From Citrobacter freundii ATCC 8090 = MTCC 1658 = NBRC 12681 (GTDB taxonomy: Bacteria > Pseudomonadota > Gammaproteobacteria > Enterobacterales > Enterobacteriaceae), in assembly GCF_011064845.1 (NCBI RefSeq), contig NZ_CP049015.1:2294001-2358000 (forward strand): a stretch of 64,000 nt of DNA. The letters are read 5' to 3'. The translations under genes and the position numbers were made by a program. Below are positions 40,209-52,719 of this stretch, in pieces (position 1 is the stretch's first letter; each line of letters starts with the position of its first letter). The notes under the pieces were generated by a model. It was not told where the DNA came from. It saw nothing but the letters and a program-made list of their open reading frames with translations, and searched no databases.

Positions 40209-41237
40209 ATGAACGCATTGTTTTCATTATTTAAAAAACGCCCGAATATTCTTTTGTTGATGGTCTTACTCATCGGGGCAAACATCGTGGCGTGGCTGTG
40301 GGCTTTCACCGCGTTTAGTAACAACACGTCATTGCTTGCACTGAGTCTGATTGCGTGGTGCTACGGTTTGCGCCATGCTGTCGATGCCGATCATATCGCC
40401 GCGATAGACAGCGCTACACGTAAACTCATGCAGCAGAAAAAACGCGCCCTGACGACGGGAGCCTGGTTTTCTTTGGGGCACTCCACCATTGTGGTACTGG
40501 CAAGCATTGGCATTGCACTGACCACCAGCGTGTTTAAGCAACATATGGCATGGTTTCAGAATGTCGGCGGTCTGATAGGAACTACGGTTTCTGCCGTGTT
40601 TTTGCTGATTCTGGCTACCATTAATCTCATTATTTTCTGCCAGGTCTGGAAGGCATTCCGCCATCTTAAACGCACCGGTACTTACGATGGCACCACGGAA
40701 GACATTACAGTTTCAGGTCCTCTGAACTGGCTTTTCCGCTCAGCGTTTCGGTTGGTAGGCAAAGACTGGCATATGTATTTTGTCGGTTTTCTTTTTGGTC
40801 TGGGTTTTGATACCGCCACTGAAATTTCTTTGCTGGGAATTTCTGCTTCAAGCGCGTCCAGTGGCATGTCGGTTTGGTCAATTCTCGTGTTCCCGGCGCT
40901 GTTTACCTGCGGTATGGCGTTAATTGATTGTCTCGACAGTATTCTGATGGTTGAGGCCTACGGATGGGCGTTCAATAAGCCGCAACGCAAGCTCTATTAC
41001 AATATGACCATTACCGGGACTTCCGTGATTGTAGCGCTATTTATTGGCGGACTGGAGGCGCTGGGGCTTCTCTCTGACGCGTTTTCGCTCCAGGGTGGTT
41101 TGTGGGATACCGTCAGCAATTTAAGTGACCATATGGGGAATGTCGGTTTTGCGATTATTGGCGTCTTTATCGGCTGCTGGATTATCTCTGCCGTAAATTA
41201 CCGTTGGAAAAAATACGACGGGCTGACGTTTAGTTGA
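40209..41237 (+). CDS. NiCoT-family nickel/cobalt transporter (HoxN/NixA type)
   Basis: A 342-residue membrane protein with about eight helices. The metal-selectivity signature RHAVDADHIAAID (about residues 56-68) in helix II, LGHSTIVV in helix III and GFDTATE (about 198-204) in helix V define the family, which imports nickel or cobalt at high affinity. Nickel would serve hydrogenases or urease encoded elsewhere. It follows the APH-type gene by about 115 bp and converges on a TcyP-like gene with a shared terminator. I see no cobalamin riboswitch or NikR site upstream. Confidence 0.92.
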   Translation: MNALFSLFKKRPNILLLMVLLIGANIVAWLWAFTAFSNNTSLLALSLIAWCYGLRHAVDADHIAAIDSATRKLMQQKKRALTTGAWFSLGHSTIVVLASIGIALTTSVFKQHMAWFQNVGGLIGTTVSAVFLLILATINLIIFCQVWKAFRHLKRTGTYDGTTEDITVSGPLNWLFRSAFRLVGKDWHMYFVGFLFGLGFDTATEISLLGISASSASSGMSVWSILVFPALFTCGMALIDCLDSILMVEAYGWAFNKPQRKLYYNMTITGTSVIVALFIGGLEALGLLSDAFSLQGGLWDTVSNLSDHMGNVGFAIIGVFIGCWIISAVNYRWKKYDGLTFS

Positions 41238-41245
41238 CACAAAAG

Positions 41246-41281
41246 AAAGCCTTCCAGCAACAGGAAGGCTTTGATCTTTTT
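41246..41281. terminator. Bidirectional terminator between the NiCoT and TcyP-like genes
   Basis: A perfect 10-bp stem, AAAGCCTTCC with GGAAGGCTTT (41246-41255 and 41263-41272), is followed on the plus strand by GATCTTTTT. The convergent arrangement lets it serve both genes. Confidence 0.85.
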
Positions 41282-41289
41282 AGGGCTGA

Positions 41290-42630
41290 CTAATTCGCGT
41301 TCACGGGTTGTGGTTTTTCAGCACTCTTTTTCAGGAGCCTGTTAGCCAGCACGCCAGACATCATCGAACCGTTCACGTTTAATGCCGTTCTGGCCATATC
41401 GACGACAGGCTCGATAGCAATGAAAATCCCCACCAGCGCGACCGGGAAGTTCAGTGTTGAAAGGACGATCAGCGCAGCAAATGTTCCGCCACCGCCTACA
41501 CCCGCCACCCCAATAGAACCCAGCGCAATCGCAGGTAGCATAGCGAGCAAAAAATGTACTGATAGCGGATCAATCCCAATTGTTGGAGCAATCATCGCCA
41601 CCATAATAGCCGGATAGATCCCGGCACAGCCATTTTGACCCATGCTGGAGCCGAATGAAGCCGCAATATTGGCAATGGTGTTTTGCACGCCAAATTTTTC
41701 TTGTGCGGAAATAGCTAGTGGAATAGATGCTGCACTGCTGCGTGAAACAAATGCAAAGGTTAAAACTGGCCAGACAGTTTTAAAATAGTGAACGGGATTA
41801 TTACCGCTCAGAACCAGTATCAGTGCGTGGACGATAAACATCATCAGAATCGCAAGGTAACAGGCAGCAATAAAGCCTAACAGACTGGCAAATTGTTCAA
41901 ATCGATACGCGGAAAATACGCCAGCCATTAATGCCATCACACCATAAGGGGTGAGAGCAATAACGATACGCACCATTTTCATCACCCAAATCTGGATAGC
42001 GTTAATGCCAGCACTTAATTTTTCACCTTCTTGCGGGGCGTCCTGTTTGACCTTTAATAATGCCACGCCGGCAAGTAGGGTGAAGATAACAATGCCAATG
42101 ACGGAAACGCTTCTTGCCCCTGTTAGATCGAGGAAGATATTCGTGGGGATCAGAGATGTAACCAGTTTAGGCAGTGAAATGGCGGCTGTTTTATTTACAT
42201 CGTCTGCCGTCAGCGTGGACTGCATATGAACAAACGCACTGGCGTCCAGGCCTAATACATGCGCAGTCAACAGCCCAATAAAACCGGCAACCATTACCAG
42301 ACAGAGCATGCATCCGACGATGGTTAACGACATTTTCCCAATGCCAGCGCTGTTCTCGAGCTTATTAATGGCTGAGAGAATAGAGATGAAAATCAGCGGT
42401 ACCGCAACCAGCTTCAGTAAATTTACATAGCCGTTGCCGATAACATTGTACCAGTCGATAACTGTTTTTCTTTCGTCAGCAGCAATGAGATGCAGGGATA
42501 AACCGATAACGGCACCCGTAAAAATAGCGATGAAGACGCTTTTTGAAAGAGAGTGACTTTTTTGGTTGATTCTGAAAATTGCCCATGAACAAACCAAAAA
42601 GAACGCGATATACGCGAGCGAAACGAACAT
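41290..42630 (-). CDS. DAACS-family symporter, TcyP (YdjN)-like cystine transporter
   Basis: A 446-residue sodium/proton symporter of the dicarboxylate/amino acid family with about eight helices and two re-entrant loops. The serine-rich loop SRSSAASIPLAI (about residues 295-306), the FGSSMGQNGCAGIYPA motif and the DMARTALNVNGS motif match the YdjN/TcyP subgroup that carries L-cystine, but the protein is clearly diverged from E. coli YdjN, so the substrate is inference. The ATG at 42630 was preferred because AGAGG lies before it. It sits between rstA and the NiCoT gene. Confidence 0.8.
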   Translation of the reverse strand: MFVSLAYIAFFLVCSWAIFRINQKSHSLSKSVFIAIFTGAVIGLSLHLIAADERKTVIDWYNVIGNGYVNLLKLVAVPLIFISILSAINKLENSAGIGKMSLTIVGCMLCLVMVAGFIGLLTAHVLGLDASAFVHMQSTLTADDVNKTAAISLPKLVTSLIPTNIFLDLTGARSVSVIGIVIFTLLAGVALLKVKQDAPQEGEKLSAGINAIQIWVMKMVRIVIALTPYGVMALMAGVFSAYRFEQFASLLGFIAACYLAILMMFIVHALILVLSGNNPVHYFKTVWPVLTFAFVSRSSAASIPLAISAQEKFGVQNTIANIAASFGSSMGQNGCAGIYPAIMVAMIAPTIGIDPLSVHFLLAMLPAIALGSIGVAGVGGGGTFAALIVLSTLNFPVALVGIFIAIEPVVDMARTALNVNGSMMSGVLANRLLKKSAEKPQPVNAN

Positions 42631-42754
42631 ATTGTAGCCTCTTGCCTCATTCAGCACCTGAAATGCCGGAAAGAGTTTTGTTAGTGCGAAAAAAAATGAT
42701 GAACCATAAGGGTTCAGGACCGCGACGGATTATAGGGAGGGGGGAGGGTAACAG

Positions 42755-42866
42755 CCACACAAAAAGTGTGGAACGGCGTCGGATGGTGTTTGTATGCCTG
42801 TTCTGTAGACGATTTTAAGTGACAGTGTAACGTATTGTGAATAATCCAGCCGATCAATGAGATCGG
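42755..42866. other. Two hairpins between the TcyP-like gene and rstA
   Basis: CCACAC-AAAAA-GTGTGG (about 42754-42770) lies in the TcyP-like leader or promoter, and CCGATC-AATGA-GATCGG (about 42849-42865) lies just past the rstA stop. The second may end rstA transcripts in the absence of an adjacent rstB; it has no T-run. Confidence 0.45.
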
Positions 42867-42876
42867 CCCGATGGCA

Positions 42877-43611
42877 TTACTTCTGTGGCTCGTCGTCCCA
42901 GGCGTGAGGTGCAAAGAGATAACCTTTGTTGCGCACTGTTTTGATTCGATAAGGTTCAGTCGCATTATCGAGCAGTTTTTTGCGTAACCGGGAAATCGCG
43001 ACATCTACGCTGCGATCCATGCCGTCATAGCTTACGCCACGTAGGTTCTTAAGTAACGCATCGCGGTCCATAATCTGCCCGGCATGGGTTGCCAACTCCC
43101 ACAGTAATTCAAAATCAGCGGTGGAAAGAGAAACTTGCTCGCCGCCGAGCAGCACGGAGCGGTTGGTTGGGTCGATAGTGAGTGTGCCGAAGCGCAGCGT
43201 TGTGTGCGGTGTGATGGTCGCCGATTGAATGCCTTTAGACTGGGTTGAGTGCTCATTCTGACGCAGGTGCAGACGCAGGCGAGCCAGCAGCACCGCTGGC
43301 GGCGTGGTTTTCAGAATATAGTCACAGGCGCCCATTTCCAGTGCCAGGATATGGTTCATGTCGCTATCCAGCGAGGTGAGCAGGACAATCGGGCCTTGCC
43401 AGCGTCCGCGTAAATCTCGGCAGATAGTCATCCCGTCTTTGCCCGGCAGCATGATATCTAATAACACCAGATCGGGTTGAACGTGCAGGATTTTCTCCTC
43501 GGCCAAATCACCACGAGGTTCAAGGATAACCTCAATATCATGCCGGGCCAAATAGGCTGCAATCAGTGAGCCAACTTCGGGATCATCTTCAACAAATACG
43601 ATGGTGTTCAT
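42877..43611 (-). CDS. rstA: RstA, OmpR-family response regulator
   Basis: A 244-residue regulator with a receiver domain (phosphorylated Asp52 in LLDIMLPG; KTTPP switch region) and a winged-helix DNA-binding domain ending in KTVRNKGYLFAP. It carries a few extra C-terminal residues (DDEPQK) relative to E. coli. The ATG at 43611 (MNTIVFVEDD) is the E. coli start. RstA binds TACA-N6-TACA boxes and activates asr; such a box precedes asr at 54661-54674. Its kinase gene rstB is about 6 kb away rather than adjacent. Confidence 0.96.
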   Translation of the reverse strand: MNTIVFVEDDPEVGSLIAAYLARHDIEVILEPRGDLAEEKILHVQPDLVLLDIMLPGKDGMTICRDLRGRWQGPIVLLTSLDSDMNHILALEMGACDYILKTTPPAVLLARLRLHLRQNEHSTQSKGIQSATITPHTTLRFGTLTIDPTNRSVLLGGEQVSLSTADFELLWELATHAGQIMDRDALLKNLRGVSYDGMDRSVDVAISRLRKKLLDNATEPYRIKTVRNKGYLFAPHAWDDEPQK

Positions 43612-43667
43612 ATCATTAATTTTTGAATATAAAACGCCAACATACACCGCCCTGGTTTTTCCTTCCA

Positions 43668-43684
43668 TTAATCTTTTCTAAACA
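43668..43684 (-). promoter_or_regulatory. PhoP-box-like site upstream of rstA
   Basis: On the minus strand TGTTTA-N5-GATTAA, 57 bp before the rstA start. The first half matches the PhoP half-site exactly and the second is degenerate. PhoP activation of rstA is known in E. coli. Confidence 0.55.
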
Positions 43685-43738
43685 AGAACGCTTCCGTTAT
43701 GCTAGGGGCTGATGTTATTGATGTGTTAAGGCAGAGTG

Positions 43739-44074
43739 ATGGGACTCGTTATAAAAGCGGCGCTCGGTGCGCTGGTGGTGGTGTTGATTGGCTTGCTGGC
43801 GAAAACAAAGAATTACTACATTGCCGGATTAATTCCGTTATTCCCGACGTTTGCGTTGATTGCCCACTATATCGTGGCCAGTGAACGCGGGATCGAGGCC
43901 TTACGTACAACCATCATATTCAGCATGTGGTCGATTATTCCCTATTTTGTCTACCTCGTTTCACTGTGGTATTTCACCGGATTTATGCGCTTACCCGTTG
44001 CGCTCGGCGGATCAGTGGTGTGCTGGGGCCTGAGCGCGTGGTTGCTGATCTTTTGTTGGATCAAACTGCACTAA
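43739..44074 (+). CDS. ydgC: YdgC, GlpM-family inner membrane protein
   Basis: A 111-residue protein with about four membrane helices, matching E. coli YdgC closely. GlpM-type proteins have been linked to alginate or glycerol metabolism in Pseudomonas, but no role is fixed here. The ATG at 43739 was chosen over the GTG at 43736. It is divergent from rstA and its stop overlaps the stop of convergent folM by 4 bp. Confidence 0.9.
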   Translation: MGLVIKAALGALVVVLIGLLAKTKNYYIAGLIPLFPTFALIAHYIVASERGIEALRTTIIFSMWSIIPYFVYLVSLWYFTGFMRLPVALGGSVVCWGLSAWLLIFCWIKLH

Positions 44075-44793
44075 CGCAGATGACGCCCACCATCAAGGGC
44101 AAAACTACGTCCGGTGACAAAACAGCTGGTTAACAGATAGTCAATTAAATCAATGACCTCTTTTTCACCTGGCGCGGTTTTCATCAGTGATTTGTTCAGT
44201 GCCTGCTGGCGATACTCTGCATCATCACCCTCGTTAAACAGGATAAGTGAAGGGGCAATCGCGTTCACTTTCACTTCCGGTGCCAGTTTGCGCGCGAACG
44301 AGCGGGTCATATTATCCAGCGCCGCTTTGCTGGCAGCATAAGCAATGTGCTTGTCGCTGCCGCGTTCCACAACATAATCAGTAAAATGGATTATATCGCT
44401 GGCCGCGTGTCCATGACCGCGTAGCAATCCTTCCAGTGCGTGGTTGAGCAGGTAGGGCGTATTGACATGAATCTGCATCATGGCTGACAGCACATCGGTC
44501 AGCGGTGTACCAGGCTTTTCTGCAAGCCAGGCACTGGCATTATGCACAATAGCGCGCAAGCCATCCGTCTGAGCTTTGACCTCATCAGCAAAGGCCAGCA
44601 CGCCTTCATCCGTGGAAAAGTCAGCAGGGATACAAATCGCGCCCGCTTCTCGCAGGCCATCAATGGCAGGATAGTGCGTACGGTAGCTGACGATAACTGG
44701 CTGTTTTTGGTTCAGAAAGTGCCATGCGACGGCGAGGCCGATACGACGACCACCTCCGGTGATAAGAATTGGCAAAGGGTTTTTTTTACCCAT
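44071..44793 (-). CDS. folM: FolM, dihydromonapterin reductase
   Basis: A 240-residue short-chain dehydrogenase. The NADPH-binding motif TGGGRRIG (about residues 12-19) and the catalytic Tyr-x3-Lys in YAASKAAL (about 150-157) are present. FolM reduces dihydromonapterin to tetrahydromonapterin, a cofactor of phenylalanine hydroxylase in some bacteria, and can also reduce dihydrofolate weakly. The ATG at 44793 (MGKKNPLPI) matches E. coli. It lies 36 bp after ydgI and converges on ydgC. Confidence 0.94.
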   Translation of the reverse strand: MGKKNPLPILITGGGRRIGLAVAWHFLNQKQPVIVSYRTHYPAIDGLREAGAICIPADFSTDEGVLAFADEVKAQTDGLRAIVHNASAWLAEKPGTPLTDVLSAMMQIHVNTPYLLNHALEGLLRGHGHAASDIIHFTDYVVERGSDKHIAYAASKAALDNMTRSFARKLAPEVKVNAIAPSLILFNEGDDAEYRQQALNKSLMKTAPGEKEVIDLIDYLLTSCFVTGRSFALDGGRHLR

Positions 44794-44829
44794 CGTAATC
44801 TCCATATGTCGCGAACGATGGGTATAACG

Positions 44830-46212
44830 TTACCCCATCAGCATCCAGGTAGCCGGCACAGCAGCAACAAGCAGCAGGCCGATCAGCGCCATCTCCTGGC
44901 GTTTTAATACGTTTTCATGCGCGTGCGTTTTACGGGCATAAAGGAAAACCAGCAGTCCTGGCGCATACAGCACTACGGACAGCAGCAGGTGCATCGGACC
45001 TGACGCATACAATAACCATATGCCATAAATACTCGCCCCGATACCGACAGCCTTATGAATCGGACGGGTAGCAATTTTTAACAGAAATGCGCCGACCAGC
45101 AAATAGGGCACCAGAATCATCTCTGAGGCGATAGTCAATAACGTATTGTAGTCGGAACCAGTAAGCCAGATCAGCACCAGGCAGAGCTGTACGCAGATGT
45201 TGGTCAGCCATAGCGACGCCGATGGCGCGCCTTGCGCGTTCTGTCGCGCAAAAATGCGCGGAAACGCTTTGTGCGTGGAGGCGAGGAACGGCACTTCCGC
45301 CGCCATAATCGTCCAGCTTAGATAGGCACCACACACGGAAACAATCAGACCTGCGGCAATAATAATTTCGCCCCATGATCCCATCATTTTAACCATCAGA
45401 CCGGCCATTGACGGGTTACGGATCTCCGCCAGTTCGGGACGTGCGACAACGCCCAGAGACAGCAGGGTGACCAGCAGGTAAACGCCCAGTGCGGCAAGTA
45501 CCGCCAGCAGCGTGGCGCGTCCGACATCGCGTTTGTTTCTGGCACGGGCAGAAACCACCACCGCGCCTTCCACACCGATGAATACCCACAAGGTGATGAG
45601 CATGGTGTTTTTGACCTGCTCCCAGACGGGAACGCCCAATGCTACGCCGGTAAAATCGAGAGTAAAGGTGTCGAGCTTAAACAGCATGAACGCCAGCACG
45701 ATAAACAGACCCAGCGGCAGTAATTTCGCCAGCGTCGCGACCAGGTTAATACTGGCTGCCGTTTGCACACCACGCAGCACAAGGAAGTGTACGATCCACA
45801 GCAGCATCGATGCGCCCACAATCGACTGCCAGGTATTACCGTCGCCAAACAGACGTAACTCAGGCGTGTCGGTAAAGAAGCTGAGTGCAGAGAAGACAAT
45901 GACCAGATACGAAACGTTAGCGATAACGGCACACAGCCAGTATCCCCACGCGGAGCAGAAGCCAATCAGCTCGCCAAAACCTTCACGCGCATAGGTAAAA
46001 ATACCGCCATCCAGTTCAGGACGGATACGCGTCAGGATCAGCATGGCAAAGGCGAGCAAAAGAATACCCGCACCGGTAATCGCCCAACCAATCAGTAATG
46101 CAGCCGGGCTGGCTACTGCCGCCATATTTTGTGGCAGGCTGAAAACGCCAGCGCCGAGCATTGAGCTTAAAACCAGCGCGGTCAGTGCGCTCAGACCCAA
46201 TTTCTTTTCCAT
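44830..46212 (-). CDS. ydgI: YdgI, APC-superfamily basic amino acid/polyamine antiporter
   Basis: A 460-residue transporter with twelve predicted helices, the arginine/ornithine antiporter type (ArcD/LysI-like). The N-terminal SSMLGAGVFSLPQNMA motif (about residues 16-31) is the unwound substrate-binding helix I of the family. Substrate specificity is not proved for YdgI. It lies between ydgH and folM on the same strand; a ribosome binding site is seen before the ATG. Confidence 0.93.
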   Translation of the reverse strand: MEKKLGLSALTALVLSSMLGAGVFSLPQNMAAVASPAALLIGWAITGAGILLLAFAMLILTRIRPELDGGIFTYAREGFGELIGFCSAWGYWLCAVIANVSYLVIVFSALSFFTDTPELRLFGDGNTWQSIVGASMLLWIVHFLVLRGVQTAASINLVATLAKLLPLGLFIVLAFMLFKLDTFTLDFTGVALGVPVWEQVKNTMLITLWVFIGVEGAVVVSARARNKRDVGRATLLAVLAALGVYLLVTLLSLGVVARPELAEIRNPSMAGLMVKMMGSWGEIIIAAGLIVSVCGAYLSWTIMAAEVPFLASTHKAFPRIFARQNAQGAPSASLWLTNICVQLCLVLIWLTGSDYNTLLTIASEMILVPYLLVGAFLLKIATRPIHKAVGIGASIYGIWLLYASGPMHLLLSVVLYAPGLLVFLYARKTHAHENVLKRQEMALIGLLLVAAVPATWMLMG

Positions 46213-46412
46213 TTGTATCCAGTTACAAAAACGAGAGTGAGAGAATAATTATTTTGGCAAACCGCATAAAAATGGTGAAAGCCACTAAGGCGCGGGATTT
46301 TACGGAGAGAAGAGAATGCATGCAATGGGGATAGAAAGATTTGTGACTAATAGTGTGAAAAGTTGTCTTAATACTGCTGTTTTTGTTTTGTCTGGGAGCA
46401 GAACTGCGCGAA

Positions 46413-46447
46413 ATTATCAGGTCTACAAGGACTGTAGACCTGATAAT
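46413..46447 (-). terminator. Long perfect hairpin after ydgH
   Basis: 15-bp perfect arms (46413-46427 and 46433-46447) with a 5-nt loop lie 10 bp past the ydgH stop. The T-tail on the minus strand is only three bases, so the stem may act as a 3'-end stabiliser as much as a terminator. Confidence 0.65.
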
Positions 46448-46457
46448 ACATTGGGTA

Positions 46458-47402
46458 TTACTTATACAGATCGGCGCTGATTGTCACGTTGTTACCACGT
46501 TCTGACCACTGGCGGGTGATGTGATAATACTTCGCGCCTTTTTTCGCTGCGCGTTTTGCTACCTGATAAGAAACTTCCGTCATGTTGCCGTAGTTACCGG
46601 TGAACTTGATGCTGTCGAACGGTACCATCATGGCGGCGGTCGCTTTGTTTAGTTCTTCAACTTTGGTTCCATCCGGTAGCGTGACAGTGTAACGTCCGCC
46701 TTTGGTGGATTGCGTTTCGAAGAAGCGACCGACTTCAGCACTCGGAGAAGCGGTAGTTGCAACGCCTGGGATCTCAACTTTCTTCGCGGCTTCGCCACCT
46801 GCTGCTAATGCGGCGCGTCCGGCATCAGAATCTGCTGGGATCGCATCAGGGCTTTGCACTACGCGTTTTTTCGCATCAGCTTTGTAGATGAATGCGGTAA
46901 TACGCTGGTTGCCGCCCTGGTTGGCATCGACCTGGCGCACGATATAGAAGGAATATGCACCTTTCTCTCTCGCAGCTTTGGTGATTGCATCGTTTACTTC
47001 AGGCTGGCTACGGTAGAAACCCTGTACCGTAACGGTATCGTAAGGTTCAATCAGAACGGCCTGATCTTTAGGCAATTCCATAACGCCGTTAATGATACGG
47101 TTTTTTGACGCTTCCGCTTTTTCAGCGTCAGCTTTATAGACGTCGGCAACAACGCGCCAGTTACCGCCGCTGCCAAAATCTGAAGTATCAACAACATAAA
47201 AGGAGGCTGCACCGTCTTTATCTGCACGGCGTGATACGGCAGCAACTGCATCACCGATAGCATTAAAACGACCGGTGACCACAATGCGGTCATAGGGTTT
47301 CAGGGCAGCCGCTTGCTCCGGCGTCAATTCTGTCGCTGCATTGACAGAAAAAGCAGTCGCAGAAATAAGTGCGGACGCCAGGAGAGTGTTCTTAAGCTTC
47401 AT
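46458..47402 (-). CDS. ydgH: YdgH, triple DUF1471 (YhcN) domain periplasmic protein
   Basis: A 314-residue secreted protein. The signal peptide ends at SVNAA (about residue 22). Three DUF1471 domains follow, each recognised by a beta-strand pair ending in a ...YYxIxxxx or SFYIV segment (ASFYVVDT, YSFYIVRQ, KYYHITRQ), separated by linkers. Single-domain relatives (BhsA, McbA, YhcN) act in stress and biofilm formation; YdgH is implicated in envelope homeostasis. It is divergent from pntA across about 525 bp. Confidence 0.92.
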   Translation of the reverse strand: MKLKNTLLASALISATAFSVNAATELTPEQAAALKPYDRIVVTGRFNAIGDAVAAVSRRADKDGAASFYVVDTSDFGSGGNWRVVADVYKADAEKAEASKNRIINGVMELPKDQAVLIEPYDTVTVQGFYRSQPEVNDAITKAAREKGAYSFYIVRQVDANQGGNQRITAFIYKADAKKRVVQSPDAIPADSDAGRAALAAGGEAAKKVEIPGVATTASPSAEVGRFFETQSTKGGRYTVTLPDGTKVEELNKATAAMMVPFDSIKFTGNYGNMTEVSYQVAKRAAKKGAKYYHITRQWSERGNNVTISADLYK

Positions 47403-49457
<2,055 letters not shown>

Positions 49458-49464
49458 GGGGTAA

Positions 49465-50856
<1,392 letters not shown>

Positions 50857-50874
50857 TCGTCAGTGAAAACTAAG

Positions 50875-50897
50875 ACGGCCTCTGCGGAGGCCGTTTT
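50875..50897 (+). terminator. Rho-independent terminator of pntAB
   Basis: An 8-bp stem, ACGGCCTC with GAGGCCGT, with a TGCG loop and TTTT tail, in the convergent pntB-tqsA gap. Confidence 0.85.
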
Positions 50898-50902
50898 GCA
50901 TT

Positions 50903-51937
50903 TTACTCTTTGTTGAGATCGCTCAGTAACACCGCAATGCTTTGACCGCCATTGGTCTGCTCTAGCGCGATTTTCACAATAATGGTTAGCGGAACAGAAA
51001 GCAGCATCCCAACAGGGCCGAGCAGCCAGCCCCAGAAGATTAACGACAAAAAAACCACCAGCGTAGACAGTCCAAGTCCACGCCCCATGATCCGCGGCTC
51101 GAGGATATTCCCGAATACCAGGTTGATGACCAGATAGCCTGCCAGAACCACCAGCGCATCGTAAAGGCCGCTAAATACCAGCACCTGAGCAATAGGGGGA
51201 ATGGCCGCCAATACCGAACCGATATTAGGGATGTAGTTCAGGGCGAAGGCCAGTAATCCCCAGACAAAGGCAAAGCGCACATCCAATGCAGCAAGCATGC
51301 CCCAGGCGACCAACCCGGTCACAATGCTGATTGCCGTTTTAAGCACCAGATAGTGAGATACGCTGTCGATGGCGCGTTGAATGGCCGCCATACCTTCAAT
51401 GGGGCGACTCATCATTTGTTTTAGTTTGTTGGGCAGTTGCGGTACTTCCAGCAGCGTAAAAACTACCGTCAGTAGCAGTAAAAAGATCGATGACATAGCA
51501 TTCGAAAGCTGCGCCAGCAAATTGGTCACCAGCGTCATTGCCGCGTTTGGATCGATATATTTGACGAGCTCATCCACGGAAACGCCGATCCCTGCGCGTT
51601 GTAACCATGGTTCAAGATTTTTTAGTGGAATAACCAGTGAAGAGCGATATTGCGGTAGCGTACGCGCAAGCTCATTTAAGGATGTGCCTAAATACGCTAA
51701 CAGCAGTACCATTAGCATTACAATAATAACGATGAGCAATGACACCGCAAATACGCGCGGTATGCGAAGCTTGACCATCCGCTGCACCACGGGGTTCAGC
51801 ACAACGGCTATAAATAACGCCAGAATAAAGGGGACGATGATATCTGCGGCAAAGCGAATGCCGCTCAGGATGATAACCAGCATGCCCAGCATAATGACTA
51901 TTTTTAGACCGTTAAGCGTGATGATCGGTTTCGCCAT
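50903..51937 (-). CDS. tqsA: TqsA, AI-2 exporter family protein
   Basis: A 344-residue membrane protein with about eight helices of the AI-2E (YdgG/PerM) family, proposed in E. coli to export the quorum signal autoinducer-2. The family motif in the C-terminal half, [12 protein letters not shown] followed by [15 protein letters not shown], is intact. The ATG at 51937 ([10 protein letters not shown]) matches E. coli; a 25-codon upstream extension is unlikely. It converges on pntB. Confidence 0.94.
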   Translation of the reverse strand: MAKPIITLNGLKIVIMLGMLVIILSGIRFAADIIVPFILALFIAVVLNPVVQRMVKLRIPRVFAVSLLIVIIVMLMVLLLAYLGTSLNELARTLPQYRSSLVIPLKNLEPWLQRAGIGVSVDELVKYIDPNAAMTLVTNLLAQLSNAMSSIFLLLLTVVFTLLEVPQLPNKLKQMMSRPIEGMAAIQRAIDSVSHYLVLKTAISIVTGLVAWGMLAALDVRFAFVWGLLAFALNYIPNIGSVLAAIPPIAQVLVFSGLYDALVVLAGYLVINLVFGNILEPRIMGRGLGLSTLVVFLSLIFWGWLLGPVGMLLSVPLTIIVKIALEQTNGGQSIAVLLSDLNKE

Positions 51938-52092
51938 GTGTATTCCTGCGTTTTTGATTTTTGAATCTGAATAATAGTGTGATTTGCGTCGAGCCGTTAT
52001 AACAAAAATCAAACGGGGCAGGTAAAGAAGTGAAAAGACTTTGAGTTCGTATTGAAGCTATGATACAAATCATCTGTGTTTAACTACCGAGG

Positions 52093-52136
52093 ACAATTAT
52101 CATCCGCGATGATGAGAAGCAACACTGCGGATAATT
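52093..52136 (+). other. Stem-loop in the mdtJI leader
   Basis: ACAATTAT and ATAATTGT, with inner CCGC/GCGG pairs, form an imperfect hairpin whose loop carries an ATG pair (52109-52114). It lies upstream of the leader ORF and may affect its translation. Confidence 0.45.
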
Positions 52137-52144
52137 GTAATATT

Positions 52145-52246
52145 ATGGACAATATGTTCAGGATGTTTTTGCGTTTACCTTCACTTCTTCGTACCTCTTC
52201 CACTTTCTTGCTTGCGGGTGAGCAACACTGGCGCAACGCGCTTTAG
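52145..52246 (+). CDS. mdtU: MdtU-like leader peptide upstream of mdtJI
   Basis: A 33-codon ORF beginning MDNMFRMFLRLP and ending EQHWRNAL lies 110 bp before mdtJ. Its position fits the translated leader ORF mdtU described in E. coli, whose translation tunes mdtJI expression in response to spermidine. The start is uncertain: in-frame ATGs occur at 52109, 52112, 52145, 52154 and 52163, and none has a strong ribosome binding site. The identification rests on position and known biology, not on a recalled sequence match. Confidence 0.5.
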   Translation: MDNMFRMFLRLPSLLRTSSTFLLAGEQHWRNAL

Positions 52247-52356
52247 TCCCTTCTTCTGCCTGAGCTGGCGCTGTGCGCTGAGCTAACTAATTTTATTTTT
52301 TGGTTTACTGCATGCAGTAGGCCCAAAGGACTATATTCTCAAGCAGGAGAAGCATC

Positions 52357-52719
52357 ATGTTTTACTGGATATTATTAGGTCTGGCCATCGCGGCTGAAAT
52401 TACTGGTACGCTTTCAATGAAATGGGCAAGCGTCGGCCATGGTAATTCGGGCTTTATTTTAATGCTGGTAATGATCGCCTTATCGTATATTTTTCTCAGT
52501 TTTGCCGTTAAAAAAATTGCCCTTGGTGTGGCCTATGCCCTGTGGGAAGGGATCGGTATTTTATTTATTACGCTGTTTAGCGTGCTGTTATTTGACGAAA
52601 CCTTGTCCACATTGAAGGTGGCAGGACTGGCTTCACTGGTGGTCGGCATTGTGCTGATTAAATCCGGCACCCGAAAGCCTGTTAAACCAGGCAAAGAGGT
52701 GACCCATGCAACAGTTTGA
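52357..52719 (+). CDS. mdtJ: MdtJ, SMR-family spermidine exporter subunit
   Basis: A 120-residue small multidrug resistance protein with four helices. The membrane Glu in AAEITGT (about residue 15) is the SMR proton- and substrate-binding residue. It works as a heterodimer with MdtI to export spermidine. AGGAG lies before the start. It overlaps mdtI by 14 bp, so the two are translationally coupled. Confidence 0.95.
   Translation: MFYWILLGLAIAAEITGTLSMKWASVGHGNSGFILMLVMIALSYIFLSFAVKKIALGVAYALWEGIGILFITLFSVLLFDETLSTLKVAGLASLVVGIVLIKSGTRKPVKPGKEVTHATV

Noticed and set aside
36900..43000. Insertion sequence, integrase or tRNA attachment site at the rstB-rstA insertion
   Set aside because: No transposase, integrase, tRNA or flanking direct repeat could be seen, so the locus is described as variable rather than as a defined mobile element.
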